Shown: positions 7,861 to 16,700 of the stretch, piece by piece
How positions within the stretch are numbered: the stretch's first letter is position 1
How the letters are laid out: every line of letters starts with the position of its first letter
Origin: Leisingera coralii
GTDB lineage: Bacteria; Pseudomonadota; Alphaproteobacteria; Rhodobacterales; Rhodobacteraceae
Length of the DNA stretch: 64,000 bases
Assembly: GCF_049056525.1 (NCBI RefSeq)
Contig: NZ_JBHUPT010000062.1
Span: 1 to 64,000 of the forward strand
Direction: 5' to 3'
Translations under genes and position numbers: made by a program
The notes under the pieces: generated by a model
Database searches by the model: none
What the model was told of the DNA's origin: nothing
Seen by the model: the letters and a program-made list of their open reading frames with translations, nothing else

Positions 7861-9137
7861 CCCTCACCGTTATCCTCATCTTCTTCGGGCTGGCCCTTCT
7901 GGGCATGCCGTTGGCCTTTGCGCTCGGCTTTGCCTCGCTGGGCGGGCTCCTGGCGGGCGGCATCGAGTTGTCAGTGCTGCCGCAGCGCATGATGCACTCG
8001 GTCAATTCCTTCCCGCTGATGGCGATCCCGCTGTTCATGCTGGCGGGCGAGCTGATGGTGCGCGCCGGCATCATGCAGCGGCTGGTCGATTTCTCCAATT
8101 CCATCGTCGGCAAGCTGCATGGCGGCATGGCGCATGTGGCGATCGTGGCCGGCATGATGCTGGCGGCAGTTTCCGGCGCGGCCGTGGCCTCGGCCTCGGC
8201 GCTGGGGTCGACGCTGGTGCCCGCCCTGCGGCAGAACTACGACGACGGCTTCTCCAGCGCGGTTGTGGCCTCGGCTGCAAACCTCGGCGCCATCATCCCG
8301 CCGTCGAATGCGATGATCGTCTACGCGCTGATGGCAGGCTCCACCGTCTCGGTCGGCGGCCTGTTCATGGCGGGCATCGTGCCTGGTATCCTGCTGACCG
8401 TCGGCTTCATGGCGCTGGGGTCCTGGGTCAGCTGGCGCAAGGGCTATCAGCTGACCGGCGAAAGCTTCCGCATCGGCCATGCCCAGCGCGAGACCTGGCG
8501 GGCGCTGCCGGTGCTGCTGATGCCGATTGTCGTCGTGGGCGGCATCGTCGGCGGCGTCTTCACCGCCACCGAAGGCGCGGGCATCGCCGTGGCCTATGCG
8601 ATGGTGATCGGCTTTTTCGTCACCCGCAAGCTGACCGTCGCCGACCTGCTGCCGTCGCTGTTCAACGCCGCGGTGGGCGCGGCCATGGTCGGGGCGCTGA
8701 TCGCCTTTGCCGCCGGCGTCACCTTCCTGTTCACGATCGACATGGTGCCCGCAGCGCTGGCCGGGTTCCTGGAAAACGTGACCTCCAGCCCGATGATCTT
8801 CCTTCTGATCGTCATGGTGATCCTGATCGTCGTCGGCATGTTCATTGAATCCAACGCCGCCTACATCATGCTGGTGCCGCTGTTCGCTCCGGTTGCCCTC
8901 AGCTTCGGCATCGACCCGCTGCTGTTCGGCTTCCTCTTCGTGTTCAACCTGATCATCGGGATGATGACCCCGCCGGTCGGTGTGGTGCTGTTCGTGATGA
9001 GCGGCGTCACCCGGGTGCCGATGACCAAGCTGATCGCCAGCGTCTGGCCCTTCGTCGCACTGCAGTACGTGGTGCTGGCGCTTTGCCTGGCCTTCCCCGG
9101 CATCGTCACCTGGCTGCCGCGCACCCTCGGCTACTGA
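7857..9137 (+). CDS. TRAP transporter large permease (DctM family)
   Basis: A 426-residue protein with about a dozen membrane segments and standard DctM motifs: PLFMLAGELMVRAGIMQRLV, AAVSGAAVASASALGS, ANLGAIIPPSNAMIVYALM and IIGMMTPPVGVVLFVMSGV. It is the sodium-driven transport subunit for the acid bound by the upstream binding protein. It is full length for the family. Confidence 0.95.
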   Translation: MTLTVILIFFGLALLGMPLAFALGFASLGGLLAGGIELSVLPQRMMHSVNSFPLMAIPLFMLAGELMVRAGIMQRLVDFSNSIVGKLHGGMAHVAIVAGMMLAAVSGAAVASASALGSTLVPALRQNYDDGFSSAVVASAANLGAIIPPSNAMIVYALMAGSTVSVGGLFMAGIVPGILLTVGFMALGSWVSWRKGYQLTGESFRIGHAQRETWRALPVLLMPIVVVGGIVGGVFTATEGAGIAVAYAMVIGFFVTRKLTVADLLPSLFNAAVGAAMVGALIAFAAGVTFLFTIDMVPAALAGFLENVTSSPMIFLLIVMVILIVVGMFIESNAAYIMLVPLFAPVALSFGIDPLLFGFLFVFNLIIGMMTPPVGVVLFVMSGVTRVPMTKLIASVWPFVALQYVVLALCLAFPGIVTWLPRTLGY

Positions 9138-9216
9138 TCCCATGAACAGTCAAGACACGCAAAAACACACAGACCGGCCCGGCCAAGGGCCAGCCAAGGA
9201 CGAGCAAGGAAAACAG

Positions 9217-9969
9217 ATGCGCATTCTGATGATCAACCCCAACACCTCGGAAGGGGTGACCGCGCGGCTCGAACAGGCGGCCCGCGCGGTGATGTCCCCG
9301 CAGACGGTGCTGGACAGTGTGACCGCGCCGGCAGGCGTGCCCTACATCTCGACCCGGACCGAGTCTCTGATCGGCGGCGTCTCGGTGCTGGAGATCCTTT
9401 CGGAGCGCCACCAGGACTATGATGCCGCCATCGTTGCTGCCTTTGGCGACCCGGGGCTGGGGGCGGCGCGCGAGCTGTTCGACCTGCCGGTGGTGGGGCT
9501 GGCCGAGGCGGGCATGCTCACCGCCTGCATGCTGGGCGGGCGCTTTGCCATCGTCACCTTTGCCGCCGCGCTGGAGCCCTGGTACCGCGAATGCGTCGCC
9601 TGGCACCGGCTGGAGGCGCGCTGCGCCGGGGTGCATACCCTCTCCGGCGCGTTCCGCTCGATCAATGACGTGCAGGAGGAAAAGGCCGGCCTGCTGGTCG
9701 AGCTGTGCAACCAGGTGGCAGCCAGCGGCGAAGCGGACACGATCGTGCTGGCTGGTGCCCCCTTGGCCGGGCTTGCCGCGCAGGTGCGCGACCAAGTACC
9801 AGTGCCGCTGGTGGACTGCGCCGAAGCGGCAATCGGCCAGGCCGAGACTCTGGCCCGGCTGCGTCCCGCCAAGGCGCAATCCGGCAGCTTCCGCCGCCCT
9901 GCCGCCAAGCCCTCCACCGGGCTAAGCCCGGCGCTGTCGGCCCGTATTGCCCATGACCCCGCTCACTGA
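9217..9969 (+). CDS. Asp/Glu/hydantoin racemase superfamily protein lacking the catalytic cysteines
   Basis: A 250-residue protein beginning MRILMINPNTSEGV, the typical start of the hydantoin/allantoin racemase branch. That branch normally has one Cys in (A)CFGDPG and a second in a GCAGM-like loop. Here the first site reads AAFGDPG (Ala75) and the second LAGAPLAG (about Gly180), so neither cysteine is present and standard two-base racemization is unlikely. It may be a cysteine-independent subfamily enzyme or a binding or regulatory protein. The ATG at 9217 was chosen for its AAGGA ribosome site and the family-typical start; an upstream ATG at 9142 is in frame. It lies between the TRAP genes and GntR, in the operon of the hydantoinase. 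Confidence 0.8.
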   Translation: MRILMINPNTSEGVTARLEQAARAVMSPQTVLDSVTAPAGVPYISTRTESLIGGVSVLEILSERHQDYDAAIVAAFGDPGLGAARELFDLPVVGLAEAGMLTACMLGGRFAIVTFAAALEPWYRECVAWHRLEARCAGVHTLSGAFRSINDVQEEKAGLLVELCNQVAASGEADTIVLAGAPLAGLAAQVRDQVPVPLVDCAEAAIGQAETLARLRPAKAQSGSFRRPAAKPSTGLSPALSARIAHDPAH

Positions 9970-10663
9970 GACGGCTGGAGTAGCCCGGCGCAGCCGCAGC
10001 GCAGTCAGCCGCGCGCCGCTGCACGAACAGGTGGCGGACCTGCTGCGCGGCCTGATCGTAACCGGCCGCCTGGTGCCGGGCGAGAAGCTGCGGATCACCG
10101 CGCTCGCCCGGCAGCTCGGGGTGTCGCTGACCCCGATGCGCGAGGCGCTCAAGATCCTCGCCGAGGAGCAGTTGATCGAGCTGACGCCGAACCGCCCGAC
10201 CCGGGTGGCGGCGGTCACGGTGGCCGATACCCGCGCCCTGTTCGAAGTTATGGCGGGCATCGAATCCCAGGCTGCCGAGCTTGCCGCCCATCGTATGACC
10301 CCAGCGGATCTGGCCAGGCTGGAAGCGCTGCACACCGAAATGCTGCAATGCTTCTGCCAGCGCGACAACGAAGCCTACTTTGCGCTCAACAGCCAGCTGC
10401 ACGACCTGATCGTGGAATGCGCCGGCAACCCGATCCTTGCCCATGTCCGGGCCAAGCTGTCGCTGCGGGCCCGGCGGGTGCGTTTTGTCGCGGTCAATGA
10501 CGGCAGCCGCCGCGAGGCGGCACTGGCCGAGCACGAACGGGTGATGGCTGCCTTTCGCGCAGGCGACCCGGACGAGGCCCGCCGCGCCTGGCGCATCCAC
10601 CTGCTGAACTCCGGCGCGGAGGTCTGCCGCATCCTCGCCGCCCGAGACCAATCCCCCGAATAG
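9953..10663 (+). CDS. GntR family transcriptional regulator (FCD/FadR-type)
   Basis: A 236-residue repressor-type protein. The N-terminal winged helix (LHEQVADLLRGLIVTGRLVPG, ITALARQLGVSLTPMREALKIL) is followed by an all-helical FCD ligand-binding domain containing metal-site-type His residues (LNSQLHDLIVECAG, a late His in RIHLLNSG). The gene overlaps the end of the racemase-like gene. A TTG at 9947 is in frame, but the ATG at 9953 is the better start. It probably senses a pathway intermediate and controls this TRAP-hydantoinase operon; the 6270-6290 palindrome is a candidate target. Confidence 0.9.
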   Translation: MTPLTETAGVARRSRSAVSRAPLHEQVADLLRGLIVTGRLVPGEKLRITALARQLGVSLTPMREALKILAEEQLIELTPNRPTRVAAVTVADTRALFEVMAGIESQAAELAAHRMTPADLARLEALHTEMLQCFCQRDNEAYFALNSQLHDLIVECAGNPILAHVRAKLSLRARRVRFVAVNDGSRREAALAEHERVMAAFRAGDPDEARRAWRIHLLNSGAEVCRILAARDQSPE

Positions 10664-10681
10664 AAAAGGAACGCATCCGGC

Positions 10682-12097
10682 ATGCCTGAATTCGACCTTA
10701 CCATCCGCGGCGGCACCATCATCACCGCCGCCGACCGCTACGCCGCCGATATCGGTGTCCGCGGCGGCCGTATCGTGCAGATCGCCAGCCGCATCACCGG
10801 CGCTGCCGAAGAAATCGACGCCAGCGGCCTGCTGGTGATGCCGGGCGGCGTCGACGCCCATGTGCATCTGTCCCAGCCCACCAGCGACGGCACCGTCATG
10901 GCCGACGACTTTGCCAGCGGCACCCGTGCCGCGGCGGCCGGAGGCAACACCACGGTGCTGCCGTTTGCGCTGCAGGAAAAGGGCAAGTCGCTGCGCGCCT
11001 GCATACAGGACTACCATGCCAAGGCCGAGGGCAATTGCGTCATCGACGTCTCCTTCCACCTGATCGTCAGCGACCCCACCCCGCAGGTGCTGGGCCAGGA
11101 GCTGCCAGCGCTGGTGCGCGATGGCTATACCTCCTTTAAGGTGTTCATGACCTATGACGACCTCAAGCTCGACGACAGCGAGCTGCTGGAGGTGTTCGAG
11201 GTGGCACGCCGCGAGCGGGCGCTGGTGATGGTCCATGCCGAGGGCCACGATGCAATCAAGCACATGACCCGCAAGCTCGAAAAACAGGGTAAGACTGCCC
11301 CCTATTACCACGCCATCGCCCACTCCGAGATCGCCGAGCGCGAGGCCACCCACCGGGCGATCAGCCACGCCCAGCTGACCGATACGCCGATCATGATCGT
11401 GCATGTCTCCGGCCCCGACCCGATGGAGCAGATCCAGTGGGCCCGCCGCCGCGGCCTCAAGGTGCTGGCAGAGACTTGCCCGCAGTACATCGCCCTGACC
11501 AAGCAGGACCTGGCGGGGCTCAACATGGATTTCGAGGGCGCCAAATACGTCTGCTCGCCGCCGCCGCGCGACCGCAGCAGCCAGGAGGCGGTCTGGCAGG
11601 GGTTGCGCGACGGCACTTTCGACGTCTTTTCCTCCGATCACGCGCCGTTCCGCTTTGACGGGCCGGACAACACCGGCAAGGACAATCCCAACGCCCGCAC
11701 TTCCTTCAAATGGGTGCCCAACGGCATTCCCGGCATCGAGACGCGGCTGCCGATCCTGTTCTCCGAAGGCGTCAGCAAGGGACGCATCACCGCCGAGCGC
11801 TTTGTCGCCCTGACCGCGACCAATCCGGCCCGCACTTACGGGCTCTATCCCCGCAAAGGTTCGATCATGGTCGGCGCGGATGCGGACATCGTGCTGTGGG
11901 ATCCGCAAAAAACCGCTCCGATCCGCCAGCAGGACTTGCACCACGGCGCCGATTACACCCCCTACGAGGGGATGGAGATCACCGGCTGGCCGGTCCGCAC
12001 CATCCTGCGCGGCCAGACGGTGGCGCTGGAGGGCACCGTCACCGGCGCCCCCGGCGATGGCGCCTACCTGACACGCGAGCCGTCCGAATTTGTCTGA
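10682..12097 (+). CDS. Dihydropyrimidinase/hydantoinase family cyclic amidohydrolase
   Basis: A 471-residue metallohydrolase of the D-hydantoinase/dihydropyrimidinase branch. It has the metal-binding HVHL near residue 60, the carboxylated-lysine segment YTSFKVFMTYDD, HAEGHDAI, the zinc His in MIVHVSGP, ETCPQY and the aspartate in SSDHAPF. It would open cyclic ureides (hydantoins, dihydropyrimidines) to N-carbamoyl amino acids in the cytoplasm. The ATG at 10682 lies 18 bases after the GntR stop with an AAAAGGA site. Neighbouring transport and racemase-like genes fit import and hydrolysis of a ureide. No carbamoylase gene is adjacent, so the N-carbamoyl product would be handled elsewhere. Confidence 0.92.
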   Translation: MPEFDLTIRGGTIITAADRYAADIGVRGGRIVQIASRITGAAEEIDASGLLVMPGGVDAHVHLSQPTSDGTVMADDFASGTRAAAAGGNTTVLPFALQEKGKSLRACIQDYHAKAEGNCVIDVSFHLIVSDPTPQVLGQELPALVRDGYTSFKVFMTYDDLKLDDSELLEVFEVARRERALVMVHAEGHDAIKHMTRKLEKQGKTAPYYHAIAHSEIAEREATHRAISHAQLTDTPIMIVHVSGPDPMEQIQWARRRGLKVLAETCPQYIALTKQDLAGLNMDFEGAKYVCSPPPRDRSSQEAVWQGLRDGTFDVFSSDHAPFRFDGPDNTGKDNPNARTSFKWVPNGIPGIETRLPILFSEGVSKGRITAERFVALTATNPARTYGLYPRKGSIMVGADADIVLWDPQKTAPIRQQDLHHGADYTPYEGMEITGWPVRTILRGQTVALEGTVTGAPGDGAYLTREPSEFV

Positions 12098-12119
12098 CCA
12101 GCCTGGCCATGCCTGAACA

Positions 12120-12143
12120 AACGGCTGCCGCAGGGCGGCCGTT
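12120..12143 (+). terminator. Stem-loop after the hydantoinase gene
   Basis: AACGGCTGCC and GGCGGCCGTT pair with one wobble around a 4-base loop, 22 bases after the hydantoinase stop. There is no T-run, so it may be a weak terminator or an RNA-stabilizing hairpin between operon parts. Confidence 0.45.
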
Positions 12144-12205
12144 CGTGATTCTGTCCAGCCCTGCGATCAAACCGTTCTTTTGGAAGCAATTCTCGCCTCC
12201 AGTTC

Positions 12206-12220
12206 AACGCCTTATGCGTT
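12206..12220. promoter_or_regulatory. Small palindrome in AT-rich promoter region of the aminotransferase gene
   Basis: AACGC and GCGTT flank CTTAT within an AT-rich stretch (about 12205-12275) ahead of the aminotransferase. It may be an operator, which would suggest that the aminotransferase has its own promoter. Weak evidence. Confidence 0.25.
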
Positions 12221-12291
12221 ATTTGATTTTTTATCATTTTTCAGGCAACCTGCTGAAACACGAAAAAAATTCCAAACGGGGAGCCTTCAAC

Positions 12292-13485
12292 ATGTTCAAG
12301 CCAGGCAGGCATTTTCTGCAGATTCCCGGCCCTACCAATGTGCCCGACGATGTGCTGCGCGCAATGGACCAGCCCACCATGGACCACCGCAGCCCGGAAT
12401 TCGGCGAGCTGGGCTTGCGGGCGCTCTCCGCCCTCAAGACCGTGTTCAAAACGGACAGTGACGTCATCATCTACCCGGCCTCGGGCACCGGCGCCTGGGA
12501 GGCGGCGCTGGCCAACACGCTATCTCCCGGCGACAAGGTGCTTATGTGCGAAACCGGCCAGTTCGCGTCGCTGTGGTTCAGGCTGGCGCAACGGCTGGGG
12601 CTGGAGCCGCAGGTGATCGAAACCGATTGGCGCACCGGCGCGGACGTGGCGGCCATTGCCGGGGCGCTGCAAGCCGACACGGGCCACACGATCAAGGCGG
12701 TCTGCGTGGTGCACAATGAAACCTCGACCGGCTGCACCTCCGACATCAAGGCGGTGCGGGCGGCGCTGGATTGTGCGGCGCACCCGGCCCTGCTGATGGT
12801 GGACGTGATCTCCTCGCTCGGCTCGATCGACTACCGGCATGACGAATGGGGCGTGGATGTCACGGTCGGCGGCTCGCAAAAGGGGCTGATGCTGCCGCCG
12901 GGCCTGTCCTTTAATGCAGTCAGCACCAAGGCCAAGGCGGCCGCGGCCAAGGGCTCGATGCGCCATTCATACTGGAGCTGGGAGGAAATGCTGAAGGCCA
13001 ACAGCACTGGCTTTTTCCCCTATACGCCGGCCACCAACCTGCTTTACGGGCTGGCAGCCGCCGTAGACCGGCTGCATGCCGAGGGGCTGAACACCGTCTT
13101 TGCCCGCCACCAGCGCCATGCCGAGGCCACCCGCCGCGCGGTGCGCGCCTGGGGTCTGGAAGTGCTGTGCCGCACGCCCGAGCATTACTCTGGGGCGCTC
13201 ACGGCTGTACTGATGCCTGACGGCCATTCCGCCGATGCCTTCCGCAAGGCCGTGCATCAGCAGCTCAACATGTCGCTTGGCAACGGGCTCGGGCGGTTGG
13301 CAGACCGGGTATTCCGGATCGGCCATCTTGGCGATTTCAACGACCTGATGCTGGCCGGCACGCTCAGCGGCGTGGAAATGGGGCTGAAATTGGCTGGGGT
13401 TCCGCACCGGTCAGGTGGTGTGCAGGCGGCGCTGGAATACCTAGCGGGAGCCGCTTCCGGAACGCGCGATGCGCAAGCTGCTTAG
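12292..13485 (+). CDS. Class V aminotransferase, serine-/aspartate-glyoxylate aminotransferase type
   Basis: A 397-residue PLP enzyme very close to the alpha-proteobacterial serine-glyoxylate aminotransferase group: it starts MFKPGRHFLQIPGPTNVPDD, has YPASGTGAWEAAL, VVHNETSTG and DVISSLGSIDYR, and the PLP lysine in GGSQKGLMLPPGL (Lys197). Members of this group transfer amino groups from Ser, Asp or related donors to glyoxylate; BhcA of the beta-hydroxyaspartate cycle belongs to the same branch. No other beta-hydroxyaspartate genes lie nearby. A glyoxylate-linked role in ureide breakdown, such as (S)-ureidoglycine transamination, is therefore a plausible alternative. An ACGGGGAG site precedes the chosen ATG; the frame is open far upstream, but only as a shadow of the hydantoinase gene. 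Confidence 0.88.
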   Translation: MFKPGRHFLQIPGPTNVPDDVLRAMDQPTMDHRSPEFGELGLRALSALKTVFKTDSDVIIYPASGTGAWEAALANTLSPGDKVLMCETGQFASLWFRLAQRLGLEPQVIETDWRTGADVAAIAGALQADTGHTIKAVCVVHNETSTGCTSDIKAVRAALDCAAHPALLMVDVISSLGSIDYRHDEWGVDVTVGGSQKGLMLPPGLSFNAVSTKAKAAAAKGSMRHSYWSWEEMLKANSTGFFPYTPATNLLYGLAAAVDRLHAEGLNTVFARHQRHAEATRRAVRAWGLEVLCRTPEHYSGALTAVLMPDGHSADAFRKAVHQQLNMSLGNGLGRLADRVFRIGHLGDFNDLMLAGTLSGVEMGLKLAGVPHRSGGVQAALEYLAGAASGTRDAQAA

Positions 13486-13503
13486 CACCGGCCGTCCATG
13501 CCC

Positions 13504-13534
13504 GCACGGCGGCTGTATTGCCCGGCCGCCGTGC
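13504..13534. terminator. Strong stem-loop between convergent genes
   Basis: GCACGGCGGC and GCCGCCGTGC pair perfectly over 10 bp around an 11-base loop, 18 bases after the aminotransferase stop and 54 bases beyond the stop of the convergent GntR gene. It probably acts as a bidirectional terminator although it lacks a T-run. Confidence 0.5.
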
Positions 13535-13588
13535 CATTACCGCGGGGCAGGCGCGGTCCGGCGGTGCCCGGCTGCCCCTGGCCGGCTC

Positions 13589-14320
13589 TCAGGTCTGCGC
13601 TTCTTCGCGTTCCGCCTCCCAGACCTTCAGGATCCGGCAGGTCTCTTCCCCGGAGCTCAGCAGATGCCGCCGCCAGACCCTATGCGCCGCCTTGGCATCG
13701 CGCGCCCGCAGCGCCTGCATCAAATCGTCGTGGTCCTGCATCGCTTCGATGCGGTGCGGTCCGGAGGCCACGGAAATGAACCGCGCCCGCTCGGCCCGGC
13801 GGGCCAGCTGCGCGCGCATTTCCTTCAGGATATCGTTGCCGGCAAATTCAACAATCTTGTCGTGGATTTCCCGGTTCAGCTCGAAATACGGCTCCTTCTC
13901 GCCGCGTTCATGATGCCCGCGCATGGTTTCGTGCAGCTGTTCCAGACCGGCCAGCTGCTCATCGGTGATACGGGTGGCGGTCAGCTCCGCCGCGAGCGCC
14001 TCGATCCCCGCGATTACCTCGAACAGTTCCTTGGTGCCCTCGACCGTGATCGGCGCCACCCTGGCGCCGCGGTTTGGCATCAGCTCGACCAGCTGTTCGC
14101 CCGCCAGCACCTTGAGCGCCTCCCGCAAGGGCGTCAGCGACACCTGCAACTCTTCCGCCAGCTCGTTGAAGCGGATCTTCTCGCCGGTGGGCAAAATTCC
14201 CGAAACGATCATCTGGCGCAGCTGATTGACAACCTGCTCATGCAGGGACAGGCGGCTGATGGTCAGCTTGCCCTGGGCATTGTATCCTCTGCGCTTTTTC
14301 GGCGCCGGCTTTCCGTCCAT
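13589..14320 (-). CDS. GntR family transcriptional regulator (FCD-type)
   Basis: A 243-residue protein with the winged-helix region LHEQVVNQLRQMIVSGILPTG and FNELAEELQVSLTPLREALKVL, then an FCD domain with LNREIHDKIVEFAG and a C-terminal His. It is clearly related to the GntR at 9953 but distinct. The start MDGKPAPKK (14320) was chosen with GGGAAGA upstream; an in-frame Met at 14377 is possible. It is divergent from the hydratase-family gene and convergent with the aminotransferase, so it probably controls one or both. Confidence 0.88.
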   Translation of the reverse strand: MDGKPAPKKRRGYNAQGKLTISRLSLHEQVVNQLRQMIVSGILPTGEKIRFNELAEELQVSLTPLREALKVLAGEQLVELMPNRGARVAPITVEGTKELFEVIAGIEALAAELTATRITDEQLAGLEQLHETMRGHHERGEKEPYFELNREIHDKIVEFAGNDILKEMRAQLARRAERARFISVASGPHRIEAMQDHDDLMQALRARDAKAAHRVWRRHLLSSGEETCRILKVWEAEREEAQT

Positions 14321-14489
14321 ACCGTGTCTTCCCTGTTCCGGCCCCGGCCGCACCGGGGCACGTTGATATTTACGCATCTGCGTCCTGCCGGGTCAATTAG
14401 GCTGTTTGTTCCAGCTTATCAACGCAGTGACCGCAATCTTATCACTAATCAAATCCCCACAGCAGCCGTCGCAAGACAGAAAGGCAGAC

Positions 14490-15251
14490 ATGACCGGACT
14501 TCTCACAGACAAGGCGGAGGCGCTGGCCAGCGCCTTGATCCGCAGCCGCGCAGGCGGCCCCAAGACCGGCCTGAGCGTAGAACACAGCGGGCCGCTCAGC
14601 GCCAGGCAGGCCTATCAGGTGCAAGAAGCGCTGGCCCGGCGCTTCGGGCCGGCCGGAGCCTTCAAGGTGGCGTGCAAACCGGGCCAGCCGGTGATCATGG
14701 CACCGATCTATGCGGCGGACATCCAGCCCTCCGGGCACAGCTTCCCCACGCCGCAGGGCGAACAGATCGGCATCGAGCTGGAAATCGGCTTCAAAATCCT
14801 CCGCCCGCTGCCGCAGCCCGGCACGGCTGATTACCGGCAGCGGCTGCGGGACTGCGTCTCGCTGGTACCGGTGATCGAGGTGGTGCTGACCCGGCTGGAG
14901 GATCCGGACGCCGCATCGCCGATGCTGCGGCTGGCGGACAATCAGCTGAACGGCGGGCTGGTGGTGGGGCCGGAAAGGGCGGACTGGCACGATCTGGACC
15001 TCACCCAAGCCACTGCCACGCTAGAGTTCGGCGATACCCGCGTGCTGGACGGCACGGTGCCGGTCCCCGGCGGCGACGCCTTTGAAAACTTCTGCAAGCT
15101 CGCAGAAATGGCCGGCAGCCATTGCGGCGGGCTGCAGCCGGGCCATGTGGCCATCACAGGCTCGTTGAACGGCCTGCCCTACATCAGCTCCGGAACTGCA
15201 GTGAAGGGATGGATCAAAGGGCTGGGCGAAGTGTCAGCTGCCTTCCCCTGA
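14490..15251 (+). CDS. 2-keto-4-pentenoate hydratase/2-oxohepta-3-ene-1,7-dioate hydratase family protein
   Basis: A 253-residue protein of the MhpD-type hydratase/decarboxylase superfamily. The N-terminal helical part includes GPLSARQAYQVQEALARRF. The core has the metal-site acids in IGIELEIGFKI and VIEVVLTRLED, and a later DNQLNGGLVVGP. A C-terminal GHVAITGSLNG and SGTAVKGWIKGLGEV complete the fold. Such enzymes hydrate or decarboxylate 2-oxo acids. The ATG at 14490 follows AAAGG. It is divergent from GntR and ends just before a 13-bp hairpin. Its place in a ureide or hydantoin route is not obvious; it may process the 2-oxo acid left after transamination. Confidence 0.8.
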   Translation: MTGLLTDKAEALASALIRSRAGGPKTGLSVEHSGPLSARQAYQVQEALARRFGPAGAFKVACKPGQPVIMAPIYAADIQPSGHSFPTPQGEQIGIELEIGFKILRPLPQPGTADYRQRLRDCVSLVPVIEVVLTRLEDPDAASPMLRLADNQLNGGLVVGPERADWHDLDLTQATATLEFGDTRVLDGTVPVPGGDAFENFCKLAEMAGSHCGGLQPGHVAITGSLNGLPYISSGTAVKGWIKGLGEVSAAFP

Positions 15252-15258
15252 CAAGTAT

Positions 15259-15290
15259 GGCCGCTGCCGCAGGAGGATGCGGCAGCGGCC
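15259..15290. terminator. Perfect 13-bp stem-loop between convergent genes
   Basis: GGCCGCTGCCGCA and TGCGGCAGCGGCC pair perfectly around a 6-base loop, lying between the converging hydratase and amidase stops. It very likely stops transcription from both sides; no T-run is present on either strand. Confidence 0.6.
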
Positions 15291-15302
15291 CTGCGCCCGG
15301 AA

Positions 15303-16697
15303 TCAGCCGAGCGCATAGCGCGGCCAGTGCCAGCCGCTGCCTGCCTGTTCCATTTCCTCAGCCAGCGACAGCAGCAGATCTTCGCTGTGCAGATCGCCAA
15401 CCAGCTGGATGCCAACCGGCAGCCCGGCGGCATCCAACTGTACCGGAACCGCCAGCCCCGGATGGCCGCTTGCATTGACCCAGCCGGTGTAGACCGCATG
15501 ACCGCGCGGCCCTGCCGCCTGCCCGTCTATCAGCGGCGGATAGGCTTCGCCTGCAGGCCAGGGCTGCGCCGCAGCCGCAGGCGTCATGATCACATCCCAT
15601 TCGCCAAACGCCTGCGACACGGCCGAGCGCAGCCTGCGCACCTCTTCCAGTGCCGCAAACAGATCGCGCGCCGGAATACCGCGGCCATTGGCGGCCATCT
15701 CCAGGTACTGCGGCGAGGCGCGCTCAGCCATGGCTGGAACCGTAGCGGCCAGATGCGCCAGCCCGATCTGTGCAAAACTGCCCCAGAACCGGTCGAGCGG
15801 CCCCAGATCAAACGGCAGCGGACCAGCCGTCACCTCATGCCCCAGCGAGGCCAGCAGGTCCGCCGCCCCGCGAGCCGACCGGCGGATCGCCGGATCGCAG
15901 GGATTGTCCCCGAACTGCTCGGAATACAGCACTTTCAGGCTGCGCTGGGCCGGAGCCGCAGGACGGCGCCCGCGCGAGGCCGGGTCCGCTGGGTCAGCAC
16001 TGGCCAGCACCCCGAACATCAGCCGCAGGTCCCGCACCGAGCGCGCCAGCGGGCCAACCACCTCGAAATCCATCAGGATCTGCGGCAGCCCGCCGTGGCG
16101 CGGGATGGCACCGATGGTGGGTTTCAGTCCGAACAGCCCGGTGTGCCCGGCCGGCCGCCGGATCGAGCCGCCGCCGTCGGTTCCCAGCGCCGCGGCTGCC
16201 AGCCCCGACGCCACGGCGGCCACGGCACCGCCGGAGGACCCGCCGGGGGTCAGCTCCGGGTTCCACGGGTTCCGCGTGACCCCAAATTTCCGGCTGGCGG
16301 TATACCCTTCCACGGCAAATTCCGGGCAAGTGGTCTTGCCGGTCAGGATTGCCCCGGCCTCCCGCAGCCGCTGCACCGGCAGTTCATCGTGGCACTGCAC
16401 CTCGCTGAACACCTCCCCGCCCCAGGCGGCGGGCAGCCCGCGCATCACCAGATTGTCCTTCAATGCAATAGGCACGCCCTCCAGCGGCGACCGTGCCCGG
16501 CCCCGCCGCAGCCTGGAAGCACTGTCTTCCGCCTGCGCCTCCAGGTCCGGAGCCAGCGCCGCATAGGCGTTGATCCCGGGGTTCAGCCGCGAGATTCTAT
16601 CGCGCAGCTCTGTGACCACCTGTACCGGGCAGGCCTCCTCCCGTGCATAGGCATCACCCAAACCACCTGCGCCAAGGCGCCAGAAGTCATAAGCCAT
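15303..16697 (-). CDS. Amidase (amidase signature family)
   Basis: A 464-residue amidohydrolase of the amidase signature family. It carries the Ser-cisSer-Lys triad: Lys80 in VPIALKDNL, Ser154/155 in PGGSSGGAVAAVASG and Ser178 in GTDGGGSIRRPA. It would hydrolyse a linear amide in the cytoplasm, releasing ammonia or an amine. It is the last gene of a five-gene minus-strand set (decarboxylase/isomerase-family protein, TRAP binding protein, two permeases, amidase) and starts 3 bases after the DctM stop. That suggests the imported substrate is an amide or is converted to one. Confidence 0.92.
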   Translation of the reverse strand: MAYDFWRLGAGGLGDAYAREEACPVQVVTELRDRISRLNPGINAYAALAPDLEAQAEDSASRLRRGRARSPLEGVPIALKDNLVMRGLPAAWGGEVFSEVQCHDELPVQRLREAGAILTGKTTCPEFAVEGYTASRKFGVTRNPWNPELTPGGSSGGAVAAVASGLAAAALGTDGGGSIRRPAGHTGLFGLKPTIGAIPRHGGLPQILMDFEVVGPLARSVRDLRLMFGVLASADPADPASRGRRPAAPAQRSLKVLYSEQFGDNPCDPAIRRSARGAADLLASLGHEVTAGPLPFDLGPLDRFWGSFAQIGLAHLAATVPAMAERASPQYLEMAANGRGIPARDLFAALEEVRRLRSAVSQAFGEWDVIMTPAAAAQPWPAGEAYPPLIDGQAAGPRGHAVYTGWVNASGHPGLAVPVQLDAAGLPVGIQLVGDLHSEDLLLSLAEEMEQAGSGWHWPRYALG

Positions 16698-16700
16698 GGC

